A stretch of 64,000 nucleotides of DNA from Gammaproteobacteria bacterium HGW-Gammaproteobacteria-13 (GCA_002840155.1 PGZH01000012.1:142179-206178), one strand, 5' to 3'. Shown: positions 7,595 through 17,837, counted from the stretch's first letter. A program made the numbers and translations. Notes: a model not told the origin generated them from the letters alone.

Positions 7595-10078
7595 ATGACC
7601 CGATCTCCGCTCCGCCGTCTCGTTTTTGGCACCCTGCGCCGCGTGCTGTACCTCTGGGTGCGCTCGGAAACCATCAACCAGTCCGCCTTTACCCTCAAGC
7701 TCGACCGCAGCAAGCCGGTGTTCTACGTGCTGCAGCAGCCGTCGCTGAGTGATCTGGCGGTGGTCGATACCGAGTGCCGCAAGGCCGGTCTGCCGCGCCC
7801 GGTGCTACCGGTGGCCGTGGGTGAGTTGCTGGAGCCTGCCGCCTTCTTCTACCTGACCCCGGAGCCCGACTGGCTCGGCCGGCAGGACAAACGCGGCATC
7901 TCGCCGACCCTGCAACGCCTGGTCAGCGCGCTGAGCCAGCATGCGGTGGACGATGCGCAAATCATTCCGGTCAGCGTGTTCTGGGGCCAGTCGCCAGACC
8001 GTGAAACCAGCCCGTGGAAGCTGCTGTTCGCCGACAGCTGGGCGGTCACCGGGCGCTTGCGCCGCTTGGTGAGCATCCTGATCCTCGGCCGCAAGACCCG
8101 CGTGCAGTTCTCCACACCGATTCATCTGCGCGAGCTGGTCGAGCAGGACAAAGGCCACGAGCGCACCCTGCGCATGGTCCAGCGCATCCTGCGCGTGCAC
8201 TTCCGCAACCAGAAAGCCGCCGTGATCGGCCCGGACGTGTCGCACCGGCGTAACCTGGTCAAAGGCCTGGTGCACGGCCCGCAGGTCCGCCAGGCGATCA
8301 TCGAAGAAGCCGAACGCGAGAACATCAGCCTGGAGAAGGCCGAAAGCCAAGCGCTGCGTTATGGCAACGAGATCGCCTCGGACTACACCTACACCGCGAT
8401 TCGCTTCCTCGAACTGGTGCTGAGCTGGTTCTGGAACAAGATCTACGACGGCATCAAGGTCAACCATATCGAGGGCGTGCAGGAAGTCGCCCAGGGCCAT
8501 GAGGTGATCTATGTGCCCTGCCACCGCAGCCATATCGACTACCTGCTGCTGTCCTACCTGCTGTTCCGCAATGGCCTGACGCCGCCGCATATCGCCGCCG
8601 GCATCAACCTGAATATGCCGGTGATCGGCGGCCTGCTGCGGCGTGGCGGGGCGTTCTTTATGCGCCGCACCTTCAAGGGCAACCCGCTGTACACCGCGGT
8701 GTTCAACGAATACCTGCACACCCTGTTCAGCAAGGGCTTCCCGGTCGAGTACTTCGTCGAGGGCGGCCGCTCGCGCACCGGACGTATGCTGCAGCCGAAA
8801 ACCGGCATGCTGGCCATCACCATGCGCAGCTTCCTGCGCAGCAACCGCCTGCCGGTGGTGTTCGTGCCGGTGTATATCGGCTATGAGCGCGTGCTGGAAG
8901 GCCGCACCTACCTGGGCGAGCTGCGCGGCGCGAGCAAGAAGAAGGAATCGATCTTCGACATCTTCAAGGTCATCGGCGCGCTCAAGCAGCGCTTTGGCCA
9001 TGTCTGGGTCAACTTCGGTGAGCCGATCAAGCTGGCGGAATTCCTCGACAGTGAGCAGCCGGATTGGCGCACGCAGGATTACGGCACGCAGTACCGCCCG
9101 GCCTGGCTGAATGAAGCCACCAACAACCTCGGCGAACGCGTAGCCCAGCACCTCAACGAAGCGGCGGCGATCAACCCGGTCAACCTGGTAGCCCTGGCGC
9201 TGCTCTCCACCAGCAAGCTGGCCCTGGATGAACGCGCCCTGTCGCGGGTGCTCGACCTCTATCTGGCCCTGCTGCGCAGCGTGCCTTACTCGCCGCACAC
9301 CACCCTGCCGGACGGCAACGGCCAGGCGCTGATCGAATACGTGCAGAAGATGGACCTGCTCGCCGAGCAGAAGGATGCCCTCGGCAAGATTCTCTATCTG
9401 GACGAGCAGAACGCCGTTCTGATGACCTACTACCGCAACAACGTGCTGCACATCTTCGCCCTGCCGGCGCTGCTGGCGAGCTTCTTCCAGAGCAGTTCAC
9501 GGATGAGCCGCGAGCAGATCCTGCGCTTTACCCGCGCGCTCTACCCCTACCTGCAAGCCGAGCTGTTTATCCGCTGGAACCTCGACGAGCTGGACGGCGT
9601 GGTCGATCAGTGGCTGGCCGCCTTTGTCGAACAGGGCCTGCTCAAGCTCGATGGCGATATGTACGTACGCCCGGCGCCAAGCTCGCGTGAGTTCGTCCTG
9701 CTCACCCTGCTGGCCCGCGCCATCGTGCAGACCCTGCAGCGCTTCTATATGGCCACCGCCCTGCTGCTGAATGCCGGGCAGAACGCTATCAGCGCCGAAG
9801 AACTGGAAGACCTCTGCACCGTGATGGCCCAGCGCCTGTCGATCCTGCATGGCCTCAACGCCCCGGAGTTCTTCGACAAGAGCCTGTTCCGCCACTTTAT
9901 CCAGAGCCTGCTGGAGCATGGCGTGCTGCGTCAGGATGAAGCCGGCAAGCTCAGCCATCACCCGCTGCTCAGCGAGCTGGCCGAAGGCGCCGCCAAGCGC
10001 GTACTGCCGGCAGAGCTGCGCCTGTCGATTCGCCAGGTGGCCATGGACCGCAACGCGGATGTCGCCGAGCCGGTGTAA
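7595..10078 (+). CDS. plsB: Glycerol-3-phosphate 1-O-acyltransferase PlsB
   Basis: An 827-residue membrane-associated acyltransferase that makes lysophosphatidate, the first step of phospholipid synthesis. The catalytic HX4D motif is HRSHIDYLL (His310, Asp315). It is followed by the other acyltransferase blocks: [33 protein letters not shown] and [16 protein letters not shown]. Length and motif spacing match proteobacterial PlsB (about 807-835 residues). The start at 7595 (MTRSPLRR) matches the family N-terminus; the frame is open upstream but that part has no family likeness. No strong ribosome site precedes it. It is transcribed divergently from hvfA, with about 200 bases between them that must hold both promoters. 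Confidence 0.96.
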   Translation: MTRSPLRRLVFGTLRRVLYLWVRSETINQSAFTLKLDRSKPVFYVLQQPSLSDLAVVDTECRKAGLPRPVLPVAVGELLEPAAFFYLTPEPDWLGRQDKRGISPTLQRLVSALSQHAVDDAQIIPVSVFWGQSPDRETSPWKLLFADSWAVTGRLRRLVSILILGRKTRVQFSTPIHLRELVEQDKGHERTLRMVQRILRVHFRNQKAAVIGPDVSHRRNLVKGLVHGPQVRQAIIEEAERENISLEKAESQALRYGNEIASDYTYTAIRFLELVLSWFWNKIYDGIKVNHIEGVQEVAQGHEVIYVPCHRSHIDYLLLSYLLFRNGLTPPHIAAGINLNMPVIGGLLRRGGAFFMRRTFKGNPLYTAVFNEYLHTLFSKGFPVEYFVEGGRSRTGRMLQPKTGMLAITMRSFLRSNRLPVVFVPVYIGYERVLEGRTYLGELRGASKKKESIFDIFKVIGALKQRFGHVWVNFGEPIKLAEFLDSEQPDWRTQDYGTQYRPAWLNEATNNLGERVAQHLNEAAAINPVNLVALALLSTSKLALDERALSRVLDLYLALLRSVPYSPHTTLPDGNGQALIEYVQKMDLLAEQKDALGKILYLDEQNAVLMTYYRNNVLHIFALPALLASFFQSSSRMSREQILRFTRALYPYLQAELFIRWNLDELDGVVDQWLAAFVEQGLLKLDGDMYVRPAPSSREFVLLTLLARAIVQTLQRFYMATALLLNAGQNAISAEELEDLCTVMAQRLSILHGLNAPEFFDKSLFRHFIQSLLEHGVLRQDEAGKLSHHPLLSELAEGAAKRVLPAELRLSIRQVAMDRNADVAEPV

Positions 10079-10107
10079 ACCGGCCTGGTCATGGCTCTAC
10101 GGAATCT

Positions 10108-10179
10108 GTAGGAGTGGCCCATGGCCGCGAATAAGGCATATGCCTAGCGTGGTCATCGCGGGCATGGCCCGCTCCTACG
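10108..10179. repeat. REPIN: two inverted REP elements
   Basis: A plus-oriented REP (GTAGGAGTGGCCCATGGCCG then CGAA) is followed at 10155 by its inverted partner (TCGCGGGCATGGCCCGCTCC then TACG). The pair can fold into a long hairpin between plsB and the next gene. Confidence 0.9.
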
Positions 10180-10200
10180 TCCTGCGACACTTGCATAACC

Positions 10201-10264
10201 GTAGGGTGGATGACGCTCTTTCCATCCACCATGCGATTTGGTGGATGGATAAAGCGTCAGCTAC
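10201..10264. repeat. Imperfect palindrome built on GTAGGGTGGATGACGCT
   Basis: GTAGGGTGGATGACGCT at the left and AGCGTCAGCTAC at the right are inverted copies. Internal CCATCCACC and GGTGGATGG also pair. The core word GTAGGGTGGA recurs at 17961 and 20536, so this is a small member of the repeat family described there. Confidence 0.75.
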
Positions 10265-10443
10265 GCGCCGAGTTTCACCAGGCCAACCAGGCCCGCGCCG
10301 AAGCGGAAGCGCAGCGCCTGTTGGCAGCCAAGGCCGAGCTGGGTGGGCGTTGGCTCAGCTGGGTTGCTGCCGAGTTGTACGCCTTAAAACCGGCCGCCTA
10401 CGCACAGATGGTGCGCCGCGAGCTGCAGCGCTTAAACAACTAA
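10231..10443 (+). CDS. Small hypothetical protein, 5' end inside a repeat element
   Basis: A 70-residue predicted protein, Ala/Arg/Gln-rich and helical ([20 protein letters not shown]), with no domain I recognise. Codon use is normal for the genome and the C-terminal half looks protein-like, which supports a real gene. Its start is doubtful: the first codons lie in the palindromic repeat at 10201-10264, no Shine-Dalgarno sequence is visible, and an in-frame ATG at 10210 is equally possible. It may be a gene whose original start was replaced by the repeat. Its stop codon overlaps the stop of the convergent chemoreceptor gene. Confidence 0.45.
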   Translation: MRFGGWIKRQLRAEFHQANQARAEAEAQRLLAAKAELGGRWLSWVAAELYALKPAAYAQMVRRELQRLNN

Positions 10444-12446
10444 CCGCGGCTTAACCCGGTCAAGCGTGAAGACAACGCCTGCATGGCGCTGCTGACCTGA
10501 TCCAGCGCCTGGGCATCGCGGGCGTTTTCTTCGCTGATGCTGTGGATACGCACCGCCAGTTCGTTGATCTCCTGAGTCACATGGCTTTGCTGCTGCGCCG
10601 CCACGGCGATCTGCTGAGCGCGTTGGGAAATATCATCGAAGCTCTGCACCGTACTGGACAGCGCCGTCGCCGCGCCTTCGGCCTCGACCACCGCGTGTTC
10701 GGTACGCGCCTCGCCAGCCTGCATCGCCTGCACCGCCTGGCGTGAGGCCTGCTGCAGCGCGCTGATCATGGTGCTGATCTCATTGGCCGAGGCCTGGGTT
10801 TTACCCGCCAGGGTGCGCACCTCATCGGCCACCACGGCAAAACCACGGCCCTGCTCACCGGCCCGTGCGGCCTCGATGGCGGCATTCAGCGCCAGCAGGT
10901 TGGTTTGTTCGGAAATCGCCTTGATCACATCCAGCACCGCGCCGACCTGCTGGCTGTCTTTCTCCAGCCGGCTGATCACCATGGCCGCACCGGCCATTTC
11001 CGCCGACAGCGCCTGAATTGCCGAGCTGTTGGAGGCCACCTTCTGCTGCCCCTGCTGCACCACCAGCAGTGAACTTTGCGCGGTATTGGCGCAGTCGTTG
11101 GTGTTCTGCGCCACTTCCTGGGCACTCGACGACATCTCGGTAATCGCCGCCGCCAGCTGGGTGTTCTCCTGGCGCTGCTGCTCGGCACGCCCGGCCAGGG
11201 TGCTGCTCAGGCCACCCAGTTGTGCGGCTTCGGCCTGCAGATGATCGGCCTCCTCGGCAATGCGCTGAAGCATGGTGCGCAACTGCCCAGCATAGCGATT
11301 GACCGCATGACGCAGCGCGCCGATTTCATCCTCGCGCTCCACGCTCAACTCAACATCGCGGCTGGTCGAACCACGGCCCAGAGAGTCGATCTGCGCGGTG
11401 GTTTCTTCCAGTTGGCCGATCAGCTTGCGCCCAGCCAACCAGGCCAGCGCCAGCAACACCGCCAGCAGCGGCAGCAGGAACAGCAGAATCTCCCAGGTCA
11501 GCGCACGCGCCAAACCCGTGACCCGCTCCTGCGGGGTGACCAGGCCGATTACCCAGCCGGTGTCGGGCATCACAAACAGGCTGACGCGGCTGGCCTGCTT
11601 AAGCTGTTCATCGTGTTGCAGATCAAGGTTGCGGATCGCCCCTGAGCTGCTGCTGGTCAGCGCCGCCTGCACCGGTTTGAGCCAACCGTGCTGCTGCGCC
11701 AGGTCGGCGAACTTGAGCATGTCGCCGCCTTTACCTCCGGTCATGCCGGGGAAATGCAGCACATTACCGGCCTGATCGAGGGCGAAGGCGTAGCCATCGG
11801 TGACCTTGCCCTGCTCGGTGAGAAAGCGCGCCAGATCGTCCAGCAGCAGGTCCAGGGTGGCGACACCGGCAAAGCGCCCCTCAAGCTGATAAGGCACGCT
11901 GCAGGTCACCATCGGCACGCCGGTAAACACATCCTTATAGGCCTCCGACCACAGGCACTGGCCGGCCGGGCTGCTGCGCGCGCCGGTATACCAGCCATCG
12001 TTGTGGTAACCGGGGCCATCGGCGGCGTTGTAATCATCGGAATAAGCCAGGCGGCCATCCGCGCCGCGCGCCCAGAAGAAACTGCGCCGCGCCGCGCCCT
12101 CACTAAAGGCATTTGGCTCGGGCCAGACACCGCCGCCGGCAATCGCTTTATCACCCTGGCTGTCGATCAGATTGGGCAGGCTGTTGAGGTACAGCGGCTC
12201 TTCACGCGGCAGCACCTCGGCCAGGTGCGCCAGGCTGGCCGTCACCCCTTCAATGCGCGCCAACTGCAACGCCAGCTGACGCACGATGGCGCTACCGGTC
12301 TGCTCGATCAGCTCGCCACTGGCCGCCACCACACGCGGCTGACCACGCAGGGCCATCACGGCAAACACCGCCAGCGCGGTCAGAATCAGAAGGACGATGC
12401 AACCCAGGGTCAAACGCTGCGACAGCCGAACGGGGACAAAAGCCAT
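10440..12446 (-). CDS. Methyl-accepting chemotaxis protein with large periplasmic sensor
   Basis: A 668-residue chemoreceptor. TM1 spans about residues 12-32. A periplasmic domain of about 270 residues follows, with dCache-like features ([30 protein letters not shown] region, [20 protein letters not shown]). TM2 ([19 protein letters not shown]) is near 325-345, then a HAMP region. The cytoplasmic hairpin carries the conserved tip [32 protein letters not shown]. The ligand is unknown; dCache receptors of Pseudomonas often bind amino acids or organic acids. The ATG has AGGAG seven bases upstream. No CheB/CheR-binding pentapeptide is evident at the C-terminus ([10 protein letters not shown]). 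Confidence 0.93.
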   Translation of the reverse strand: MAFVPVRLSQRLTLGCIVLLILTALAVFAVMALRGQPRVVAASGELIEQTGSAIVRQLALQLARIEGVTASLAHLAEVLPREEPLYLNSLPNLIDSQGDKAIAGGGVWPEPNAFSEGAARRSFFWARGADGRLAYSDDYNAADGPGYHNDGWYTGARSSPAGQCLWSEAYKDVFTGVPMVTCSVPYQLEGRFAGVATLDLLLDDLARFLTEQGKVTDGYAFALDQAGNVLHFPGMTGGKGGDMLKFADLAQQHGWLKPVQAALTSSSSGAIRNLDLQHDEQLKQASRVSLFVMPDTGWVIGLVTPQERVTGLARALTWEILLFLLPLLAVLLALAWLAGRKLIGQLEETTAQIDSLGRGSTSRDVELSVEREDEIGALRHAVNRYAGQLRTMLQRIAEEADHLQAEAAQLGGLSSTLAGRAEQQRQENTQLAAAITEMSSSAQEVAQNTNDCANTAQSSLLVVQQGQQKVASNSSAIQALSAEMAGAAMVISRLEKDSQQVGAVLDVIKAISEQTNLLALNAAIEAARAGEQGRGFAVVADEVRTLAGKTQASANEISTMISALQQASRQAVQAMQAGEARTEHAVVEAEGAATALSSTVQSFDDISQRAQQIAVAAQQQSHVTQEINELAVRIHSISEENARDAQALDQVSSAMQALSSRLTGLSRG

Positions 12447-12661
12447 GCCATTACTCCTGCTTGGAAAGGACGCTCAGAGGGACTACCAGAACTGCTTACG
12501 AACCGCTCCTAGTTCCACCAGCAAGATCAGGTACTGCAAATACAGCGTTGCCTATGCAATTTGCGTACGCGCGCTGACGCCGAATACGTCAGACGCATGC
12601 AGTGAGTTATAGATGAATAAGCGCCGGGCCGTAGCACTTAACGTGCGCCATGGCCGCTCGG

Positions 12662-14167
12662 CTAGTGCTCAGCCTTATGCGTCAGCCCGCGCCGCGCGCG
12701 GTTTTTCGTCTCGGCCAGCTTGTAGGCCACGTAGTACTTGTAGATATTGCCGACGTAATCGACCGTCTCGCGGCCGACCACCCGCGCCGCCGAGTGCTCG
12801 ACATTGCCGAACCAGACGTTCTGATCCAGCCCCGATTTCTCCGCCAGGCGGCGAAACTTGCGCAGATTGCCAGGCCCGGCGTTGTAGGCGGCAAAACTCA
12901 GCAGGGTCTTGTTCATCGGCGTCAGTTCGGGGTCGTCCAGGTACTTGTCGGCCAGCACGCGCATGTACTTGCTGCCCGCCTCAATATTCTTGTCGGCGCT
13001 CTTGTCGATACCCCTGATACCCACCACCGGGTCCGCCGCCGTGGTCGGCAGCAACTGCATGATGCCCACCGCCCCACTCGGGCTGCGCGCGGCCTGGTTG
13101 AGCTGCGACTCCTGATACCCCTGCGCCATCAGCATCAGGTAGTCGAACTCATAGGTGCCGGCGTGCTTCTCGAACAAGCCGACCAGCTCGTTGAATTTCT
13201 TCAGCTCCGCCTCGCTGGCGGCATTCAGCACACGCTTGCTGTTCTTCACATACTTGTTGCGCAGGCTGTTGCCAAACGCCGTGCCGGCCTTGTGCTTGTC
13301 CACAAAGGCCGCCAGCTCCTGCTTGAGCAGCGGACTGCTCTTGCGAATCGCCCAGGCAAACTCGGCCCCCTCATGGATATAGAACTCATCGTGAATCTGC
13401 AGCTTGCTATACAGCGGGCTCCAAGCCTCGGCGATATAGCGGTCGCCCACGATGGCGTTAAGCAGCCCGGCATTGAGCATTTCCAGCAGGTCTTCGGACT
13501 CCAGGTTCTCATCCGCTGCGATGATCTTGATCGGCTTCAAGCCGCGCGCCTTGAACTGCCGATTGATCGCGACCAGGTGCTCGAAATAGCTGCTTGAAGC
13601 GCGCACCGTGACCTCCTGCCCGGCGAGATCCTCCAGCGTGCTCAGCGCAGCACTGGACGGCCCGGTAATCACCGCCTCACGGATATTGCTGGAGAACGGT
13701 GCGGCAAAATCCACAGTCTGCAACCGCCCCTCGGTAATCGTCAGGCCACCGGCGGCGATATCCCCGCCGCCGCTGAGCAACCTGGGCATCAGCTCGTTGC
13801 GCGCCACCGGAATAAACATCACCTGCCAGCGCAACGACTTCTGCGCATACGGATGCCGGGCGTTAAGCCACGCCTCCAGCGCCTTGCCCAGCTCATAGCT
13901 GATGCCCTGCTGGCGGCCGCGATCAACCATAAAGAAGGTCTTGCTGTACGGCACCAGCACCCGCACCAAACGCCGCTCACGCATGCCATCGAAGTCGCCG
14001 ATCCAATCCTCCGGCACCGGCAGCACCAGGCTATCCACCTCGGCCTCTTCGGCCTCATTGAGCTGCGTCGACATCCAGTCAAACAGCCCGGCCTGCGCCA
14101 CAGGGCTGGCCACGCACAGCCACAGCGCAGCCAGCACACACCCGCCCATCATCCGATACCCACGCAT
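12662..14167 (-). CDS. MltF-like membrane-bound lytic transglycosylase with solute-binding domain
   Basis: A 501-residue protein. It has a signal peptide (about 1-26, ending VASPVAQA), then a family-3 solute-binding domain (about 55-300; RLVRVLVPYSKTFFMVDRGR, GGGDIAAGGLTITEGRLQTV), then a C-terminal SLT domain. The SLT part contains MAQGYQESQLNQAARSPSGA with catalytic Glu353, GIMQLLPTTA and LLSFAAYNAGPGNLRKFRRL. This is the MltF domain order: cleavage of the peptidoglycan glycan strand, controlled by ligands bound to the regulatory domain. The start at 14167 has GGAG at correct spacing; the frame runs open further upstream but that part reads antisense to the next gene's leader. It has no lipobox Cys. 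Confidence 0.9.
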   Translation of the reverse strand: MRGYRMMGGCVLAALWLCVASPVAQAGLFDWMSTQLNEAEEAEVDSLVLPVPEDWIGDFDGMRERRLVRVLVPYSKTFFMVDRGRQQGISYELGKALEAWLNARHPYAQKSLRWQVMFIPVARNELMPRLLSGGGDIAAGGLTITEGRLQTVDFAAPFSSNIREAVITGPSSAALSTLEDLAGQEVTVRASSSYFEHLVAINRQFKARGLKPIKIIAADENLESEDLLEMLNAGLLNAIVGDRYIAEAWSPLYSKLQIHDEFYIHEGAEFAWAIRKSSPLLKQELAAFVDKHKAGTAFGNSLRNKYVKNSKRVLNAASEAELKKFNELVGLFEKHAGTYEFDYLMLMAQGYQESQLNQAARSPSGAVGIMQLLPTTAADPVVGIRGIDKSADKNIEAGSKYMRVLADKYLDDPELTPMNKTLLSFAAYNAGPGNLRKFRRLAEKSGLDQNVWFGNVEHSAARVVGRETVDYVGNIYKYYVAYKLAETKNRARRGLTHKAEH

Positions 14168-14321
14168 GGCCGCTCTCCGCCTAAGCCGTTGTCTCACTCT
14201 GCGGCTAAATACTGGCCCACAGCCTGCAGCTGCGCCAGGCGAGCACAGATGCCGATTTGCCTGTGCGCGCCAGTCCGTTAAGCTCCAGCAACTGCCCCTC
14301 CATCGCACAAGGATGCCCACC

Positions 14322-14999
14322 ATGCTTCGTTTGCTCTCCCTGGCCGCAGGCCTCGCCCTCTCCAGCAGCGCCTTCGCCCTGTCACTGGCCGACCTCTCGC
14401 AAAGCGACGCCAGCGGCGGCCTCAAGGACGCCCTCACCCAAGGCGCTAAAGTAGCCGTGCAGCAACTGGGCAAACCCGGCGGTTTCAGCAACAACCCGGA
14501 CGTGCGCATCGAACTGCCGGGCAACCTCGGCAAAGCCGCAAAAACCATGAAGATGATGGGCATGGGCGCGCAGGTTGATCAGCTCGAAGCGAGCATGAAC
14601 AAAGCCGCCGAAGCCGCCGTACCGCAAGCCCAGGCGCTGCTGGTGGACTCGGTGAAGAAGATGACCGTGCAGGACGCCAAAAGCATCCTCGCCGGCTCGA
14701 ACGACTCCGCCACCCAATACCTGAACAAGACCAGCCGCGAACAGATCCGCGCCAAGTTCCTGCCCATCGTCAAGCAAGCCACCGACCAGGTCGGCCTGGC
14801 CAAGCAATACAACAGCTTCGCCGGCCAAGCCGCGAGCTTCGGCGTGATCGACGCGAAAAGCGCGAATATCGAGAACTATGTAACCGAGCAGGCGCTGGAC
14901 GGCCTGTTCACCATGATCGCCGAGCAGGAAGCCAGCATCCGCCAGAACCCGGCGGGTGCAGCGACCAGTTTGGCGAAGAAGGTGTTTGGGGCGTTGTAA
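14322..14999 (+). CDS. DUF4197 secreted/periplasmic protein
   Basis: A 225-residue protein with a signal peptide (about 1-20, LAAGLALSSSAFALSLADLS). The helical DUF4197 domain (PF13852) follows, with GLKDALTQGAKVAVQQLGK, IELPGNLGKAAKTMKMMGMG and the C-terminal YVTEQALDGLFTMIAEQE. The function is unknown; family members are widespread in proteobacteria and expected to act in the periplasm. AAGGA lies eight bases before the chosen ATG. Divergent from the MltF-like gene; it is the last normal high-GC gene before the AT-rich island that begins about 60 bases later. Confidence 0.87.
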   Translation: MLRLLSLAAGLALSSSAFALSLADLSQSDASGGLKDALTQGAKVAVQQLGKPGGFSNNPDVRIELPGNLGKAAKTMKMMGMGAQVDQLEASMNKAAEAAVPQAQALLVDSVKKMTVQDAKSILAGSNDSATQYLNKTSREQIRAKFLPIVKQATDQVGLAKQYNSFAGQAASFGVIDAKSANIENYVTEQALDGLFTMIAEQEASIRQNPAGAATSLAKKVFGAL

Positions 15000-15473
15000 G
15001 GCGCGCCAGTTCAAGCGCGGCATGGCGATTACCCAACAAGAAGCTAGGCGCTGGTACATCTCAAGGAATGGAGAAGAACAGTGAAAAGGATGTTGCTAGT
15101 ACCGGCTCTAGCCTCAAGCTCTGCCCATTCTGAAGAGTCAAAGACCGTCGCCAAAGGCTACCCCGCGACAGTAGATATAAGCTGGTCAGGGGGGGGTCTC
15201 CGACCCAAAGGGCTAGTGGGCGAAGCCGTAAAGAAAATCTTAAGAATCGGGATATACAAGAATGCGAAGTCAATAGCAAAGTACGGAGCACTATGGGGGA
15301 GTGTTTAGCCGTTTTGAAAATATGAATTGGTAAAGCGCTTGAACCAAAAACCTCAGGCTCAAGAAAACTAGACATGAAACACACGATCAAGACTGCAAAA
15401 TAATTAGCTAAACATCTCTCGCTAATAAAATAAAAAACAGAGCGCTAAACACTTAAGAATCAAGGTAATCAAA
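15000..15473. other. Left junction of AT-rich island; no supported gene
   Basis: Base composition falls from about 60% GC to clearly AT-rich across this stretch, most sharply after 15310. One weak candidate gene lies on the plus strand, GTG at 15081 to stop at 15308 (75 residues), with GGAG upstream. I recognise no family in it and its middle (around 15190) is a G-tract region, so I do not call it. The segment after 15310 probably holds the promoter of the downstream ATPase gene. No tRNA or direct-repeat attachment site was seen. Confidence 0.6.
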
Positions 15474-16838
15474 TTGAAAAATTCAATAATAGAACATTTC
15501 TCCATCTACGGACTGCACGGCTACAAAGACATAAAGATTGAGTTTTCAACACCCTACAGCATATTACTATCAGAAAATGGCCAAGGCAAAACCACCATAC
15601 TTAAAATAATAGACGCCACATTAAACGGAAACATAAGAAAACTTAGAGATGCCAGCTTCAGTTCCATCGAGATAAAATTCAACAAATCAAAAGAGCCAAT
15701 CCGCATATTAAAAAGCGATCTTGAATACGAGTGGGAATCAAGAGCCTATGAACACATACGATCTAAAGTAGATGAAGAAACATTTTCTACAATATTAGAA
15801 ATAGTATCATCAAACACATCTAGCAAAAACATAAACACCGACCTAAGAAACATGTTCAAAAGCAAACGAATAGAGGATGGCAGCAACAGTGAAAGCACAA
15901 GAACCTATCCATTCAGTTCGATAGCTCTACGCGAACTCATAGAAGAAAAAGAATCTGTTGCGCTAAAAAAACAAAACCTTGGCTTCTTCAAAGCAATCAA
16001 GGACAACTTTCCATTTAACACACTCTACTTACCCACCTACCGCCGAGTAGAAGACCTTATATCTTCGCTGAAGTCCGACGACAGCATCCAAGGAAACGAG
16101 CATATACGGTTTGGGTTATCCGATGTGGAAGCAACGCTAGAGTCTATAAAGAAATAAATACTAACTTCTTGCAACGACTCAATGTCACGAATTAATGGAG
16201 AAATCCTAAACAGATTAGCAAAAGGTCTTTCGCTTACAACCGAAGACCGAAGCATAATACTGGAGAATATAGAATCACTTGGACTCGTTCTAAATCGATT
16301 CGGAAAATCTCTCTCGCCTGAAGACAAAGAACTAATCACTCAAAAAGTAAAATCCCCGGCAGATTTTAATGATGCAAAAAACGAAGCCCTTGTATACTTT
16401 CTATCTAAAATGTATAGCGCATTCCTAGAGCAGAGAGAAAAGGACAACGCTTTAAGTAAATTCTCAGAAATATGCTCAAAATATTTCGTAAACAAGAAAA
16501 TGACATATGATGAAACAACACTTGAAGTTTTTATCACATGCCAGGACACAGATAACAACATAAAATTCGAGCAGTTATCTTCAGGTGAAAAACAAATTGT
16601 CTCACTATTCTCAAAATTAATGCTAGAGAAAGGTCGAGGGCTATTTGTACTATTTGATGAGCCAGAGCTTTCACTGTCGGTTGAATGGCAAAGACAGTTA
16701 CTCCCGGATGTAATTGAAAGCGAAAGCTGTGTAATGCTACTGGCTATGACGCACAGCCCTTTCATAATCGCAAACACAACTGAATACACAAGCGACCTAA
16801 AATCTTACTTCATTGAGGGTCGCACTCAAGATGAATGA
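15474..16838 (+). pseudogene. ariA: PARIS-like AriA AAA ATPase, interrupted by in-frame stop at 16155
   Basis: Two open segments in one frame (15474-16157 and 16182-16838) together make about 453 residues, the expected AriA size. The first holds the Walker A LLSENGQGKTTILKI. The second holds the ABC-type signature EQLSSGEKQIVSLFSKLML, Walker B FVLFDEPELSLSVEW and the switch THSPFIIANT, as in AAA_15/OLD-like SMC-type ATPases. In PARIS, AriA forms a cage that senses phage anti-restriction proteins and releases AriB. The stop looks like frame damage: from 16154 the -1 frame reads INTNFLQRLNVTN before its own stop at 16193, and the original frame resumes as NGEILNRL. One missing base near 16153 plus one extra near 16190-16193 would explain this. 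It could be a true pseudogene, a sequencing error, or two separate proteins (the second ATG at 16182 has no ribosome site). Start is TTG with AAGG upstream. Confidence 0.75.
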
Positions 16839-17784
16839 GCGCAAGGATAAATTATTAGAGTATGCAGAAGACCCTGCCGTCTACTTTGTTGACTATATAA
16901 AATCAAGAGCAACCGACGGGAAAAACAGGATAGTTATGATTCTCGAAGGAAAAGATGATCCTAAATTCTACACTGCCCGATTTGACTCAATAATCAAGGA
17001 CGAATGGAAACTTCTTTCTGTTGGCGGAAAAAGCAAAGTGCTTGAGCTAAGAACAACAATAAGAAAGCACCCAAAATATAAAAATGATCGCGCATACTTT
17101 TTCATAGACAGGGATTTCGACGAAATCGAAACTCTAGATGATGTATATATTACACCTTGCTATTCAATCGAGAATCTATACTGCGACCCAATCACTGTAA
17201 AACGCCTTGTAGAGGCTGAGTGCGGACTAACAAAAGCAGAGATAAAAAATCGAGATGAAATAGTTGATTTTCTCGTAGCAGAATATAAAAAATTACAGAA
17301 CAACTTTCATCGCAACAGGAAAATACAACTACTAAACTCCGTATTTCTCTACATCAGAAAAATTAAAAACGATAAAAAAATCAGCCTCGATAAAGTTCTT
17401 AAAATTGAAACAAAAATAATTAAAGGGACATTGATCCTACAACTAAAAAAAGGAGAAATTTTTATTAATCAAAAAACATTAGAAAAACCTGAATTCCGGA
17501 AATTCATAGAAACTTGTGCGCAGTGGAAAACAGCCACTGAAAATCCGGCATCACTCTTTAGAGGAAAGCAAGAAATACTTTTACTAAGGAACTATATAGA
17601 CACACTAAAACATAACGGCCATCTCTCAGACTTAACCACAAAAAAATATGGTGTTGAAGTAAAAATCGAGAACCCTGCAATGTCTAACCACGTGCTTTCA
17701 ACAACGTCACAGTATGTGAAAACGCCTGAATGCTTGTCTGAGTTCCTTCTAAAAATTAACAACCAACATCATTATTCCATATAA
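16831..17784 (+). CDS. ariB: PARIS-like AriB, DUF4435 Toprim-type effector
   Basis: A 317-residue DUF4435 protein. An acidic Toprim-like core is visible: Glu39 in VMILEGKDDPKFY and Asp93/Asp95 in YFFIDRDFDEIE. The DUF4435 hallmark YSIENLYCD follows near residue 111. In PARIS, AriB is the toxic effector, a Toprim nuclease released by AriA that cuts host tRNA-Lys and causes growth arrest on phage infection. Its ATG overlaps the last codons of ariA by eight bases, so translation depends on ribosomes finishing ariA. The stop inside ariA should therefore lower or alter AriB production unless translation restarts at 16182. All acidic residues are present, so the effector itself looks intact. AT-rich codon use marks it as acquired DNA. 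Confidence 0.82.
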   Translation: MNERKDKLLEYAEDPAVYFVDYIKSRATDGKNRIVMILEGKDDPKFYTARFDSIIKDEWKLLSVGGKSKVLELRTTIRKHPKYKNDRAYFFIDRDFDEIETLDDVYITPCYSIENLYCDPITVKRLVEAECGLTKAEIKNRDEIVDFLVAEYKKLQNNFHRNRKIQLLNSVFLYIRKIKNDKKISLDKVLKIETKIIKGTLILQLKKGEIFINQKTLEKPEFRKFIETCAQWKTATENPASLFRGKQEILLLRNYIDTLKHNGHLSDLTTKKYGVEVKIENPAMSNHVLSTTSQYVKTPECLSEFLLKINNQHHYSI

Positions 17785-17811
17785 AAAATGTAAACCCATA
17801 GTGGCTACAAC

Positions 17812-17837
17812 GCACTCTTCTCATACAAGAAGAGTGC
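17812..17837 (+). terminator. Hairpin downstream of ariB
   Basis: GCACTCTTCT and AGAAGAGTGC form a perfect 10-bp stem with a 6-base loop, 27 bases past the ariB stop. Only a weak T-tract (ATAATTT) follows, so termination is likely but not certain. Confidence 0.65.

Noticed and set aside
15081..15308. A 75-codon GTG-initiated frame at the left border of the AT-rich island, with GGAG upstream
   Set aside because: No recognisable family, odd composition with a G-tract in the middle, and a weak start. It is kept only as a note in the junction entry.
16149..16195. Programmed -1 frameshifting in ariA
   Set aside because: A -1 slip near AAG-AAA at 16149 leads to only 13 more codons and a stop at 16193. 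Full-length product would also need a second +1 shift, so a single recoding event cannot rescue the gene.
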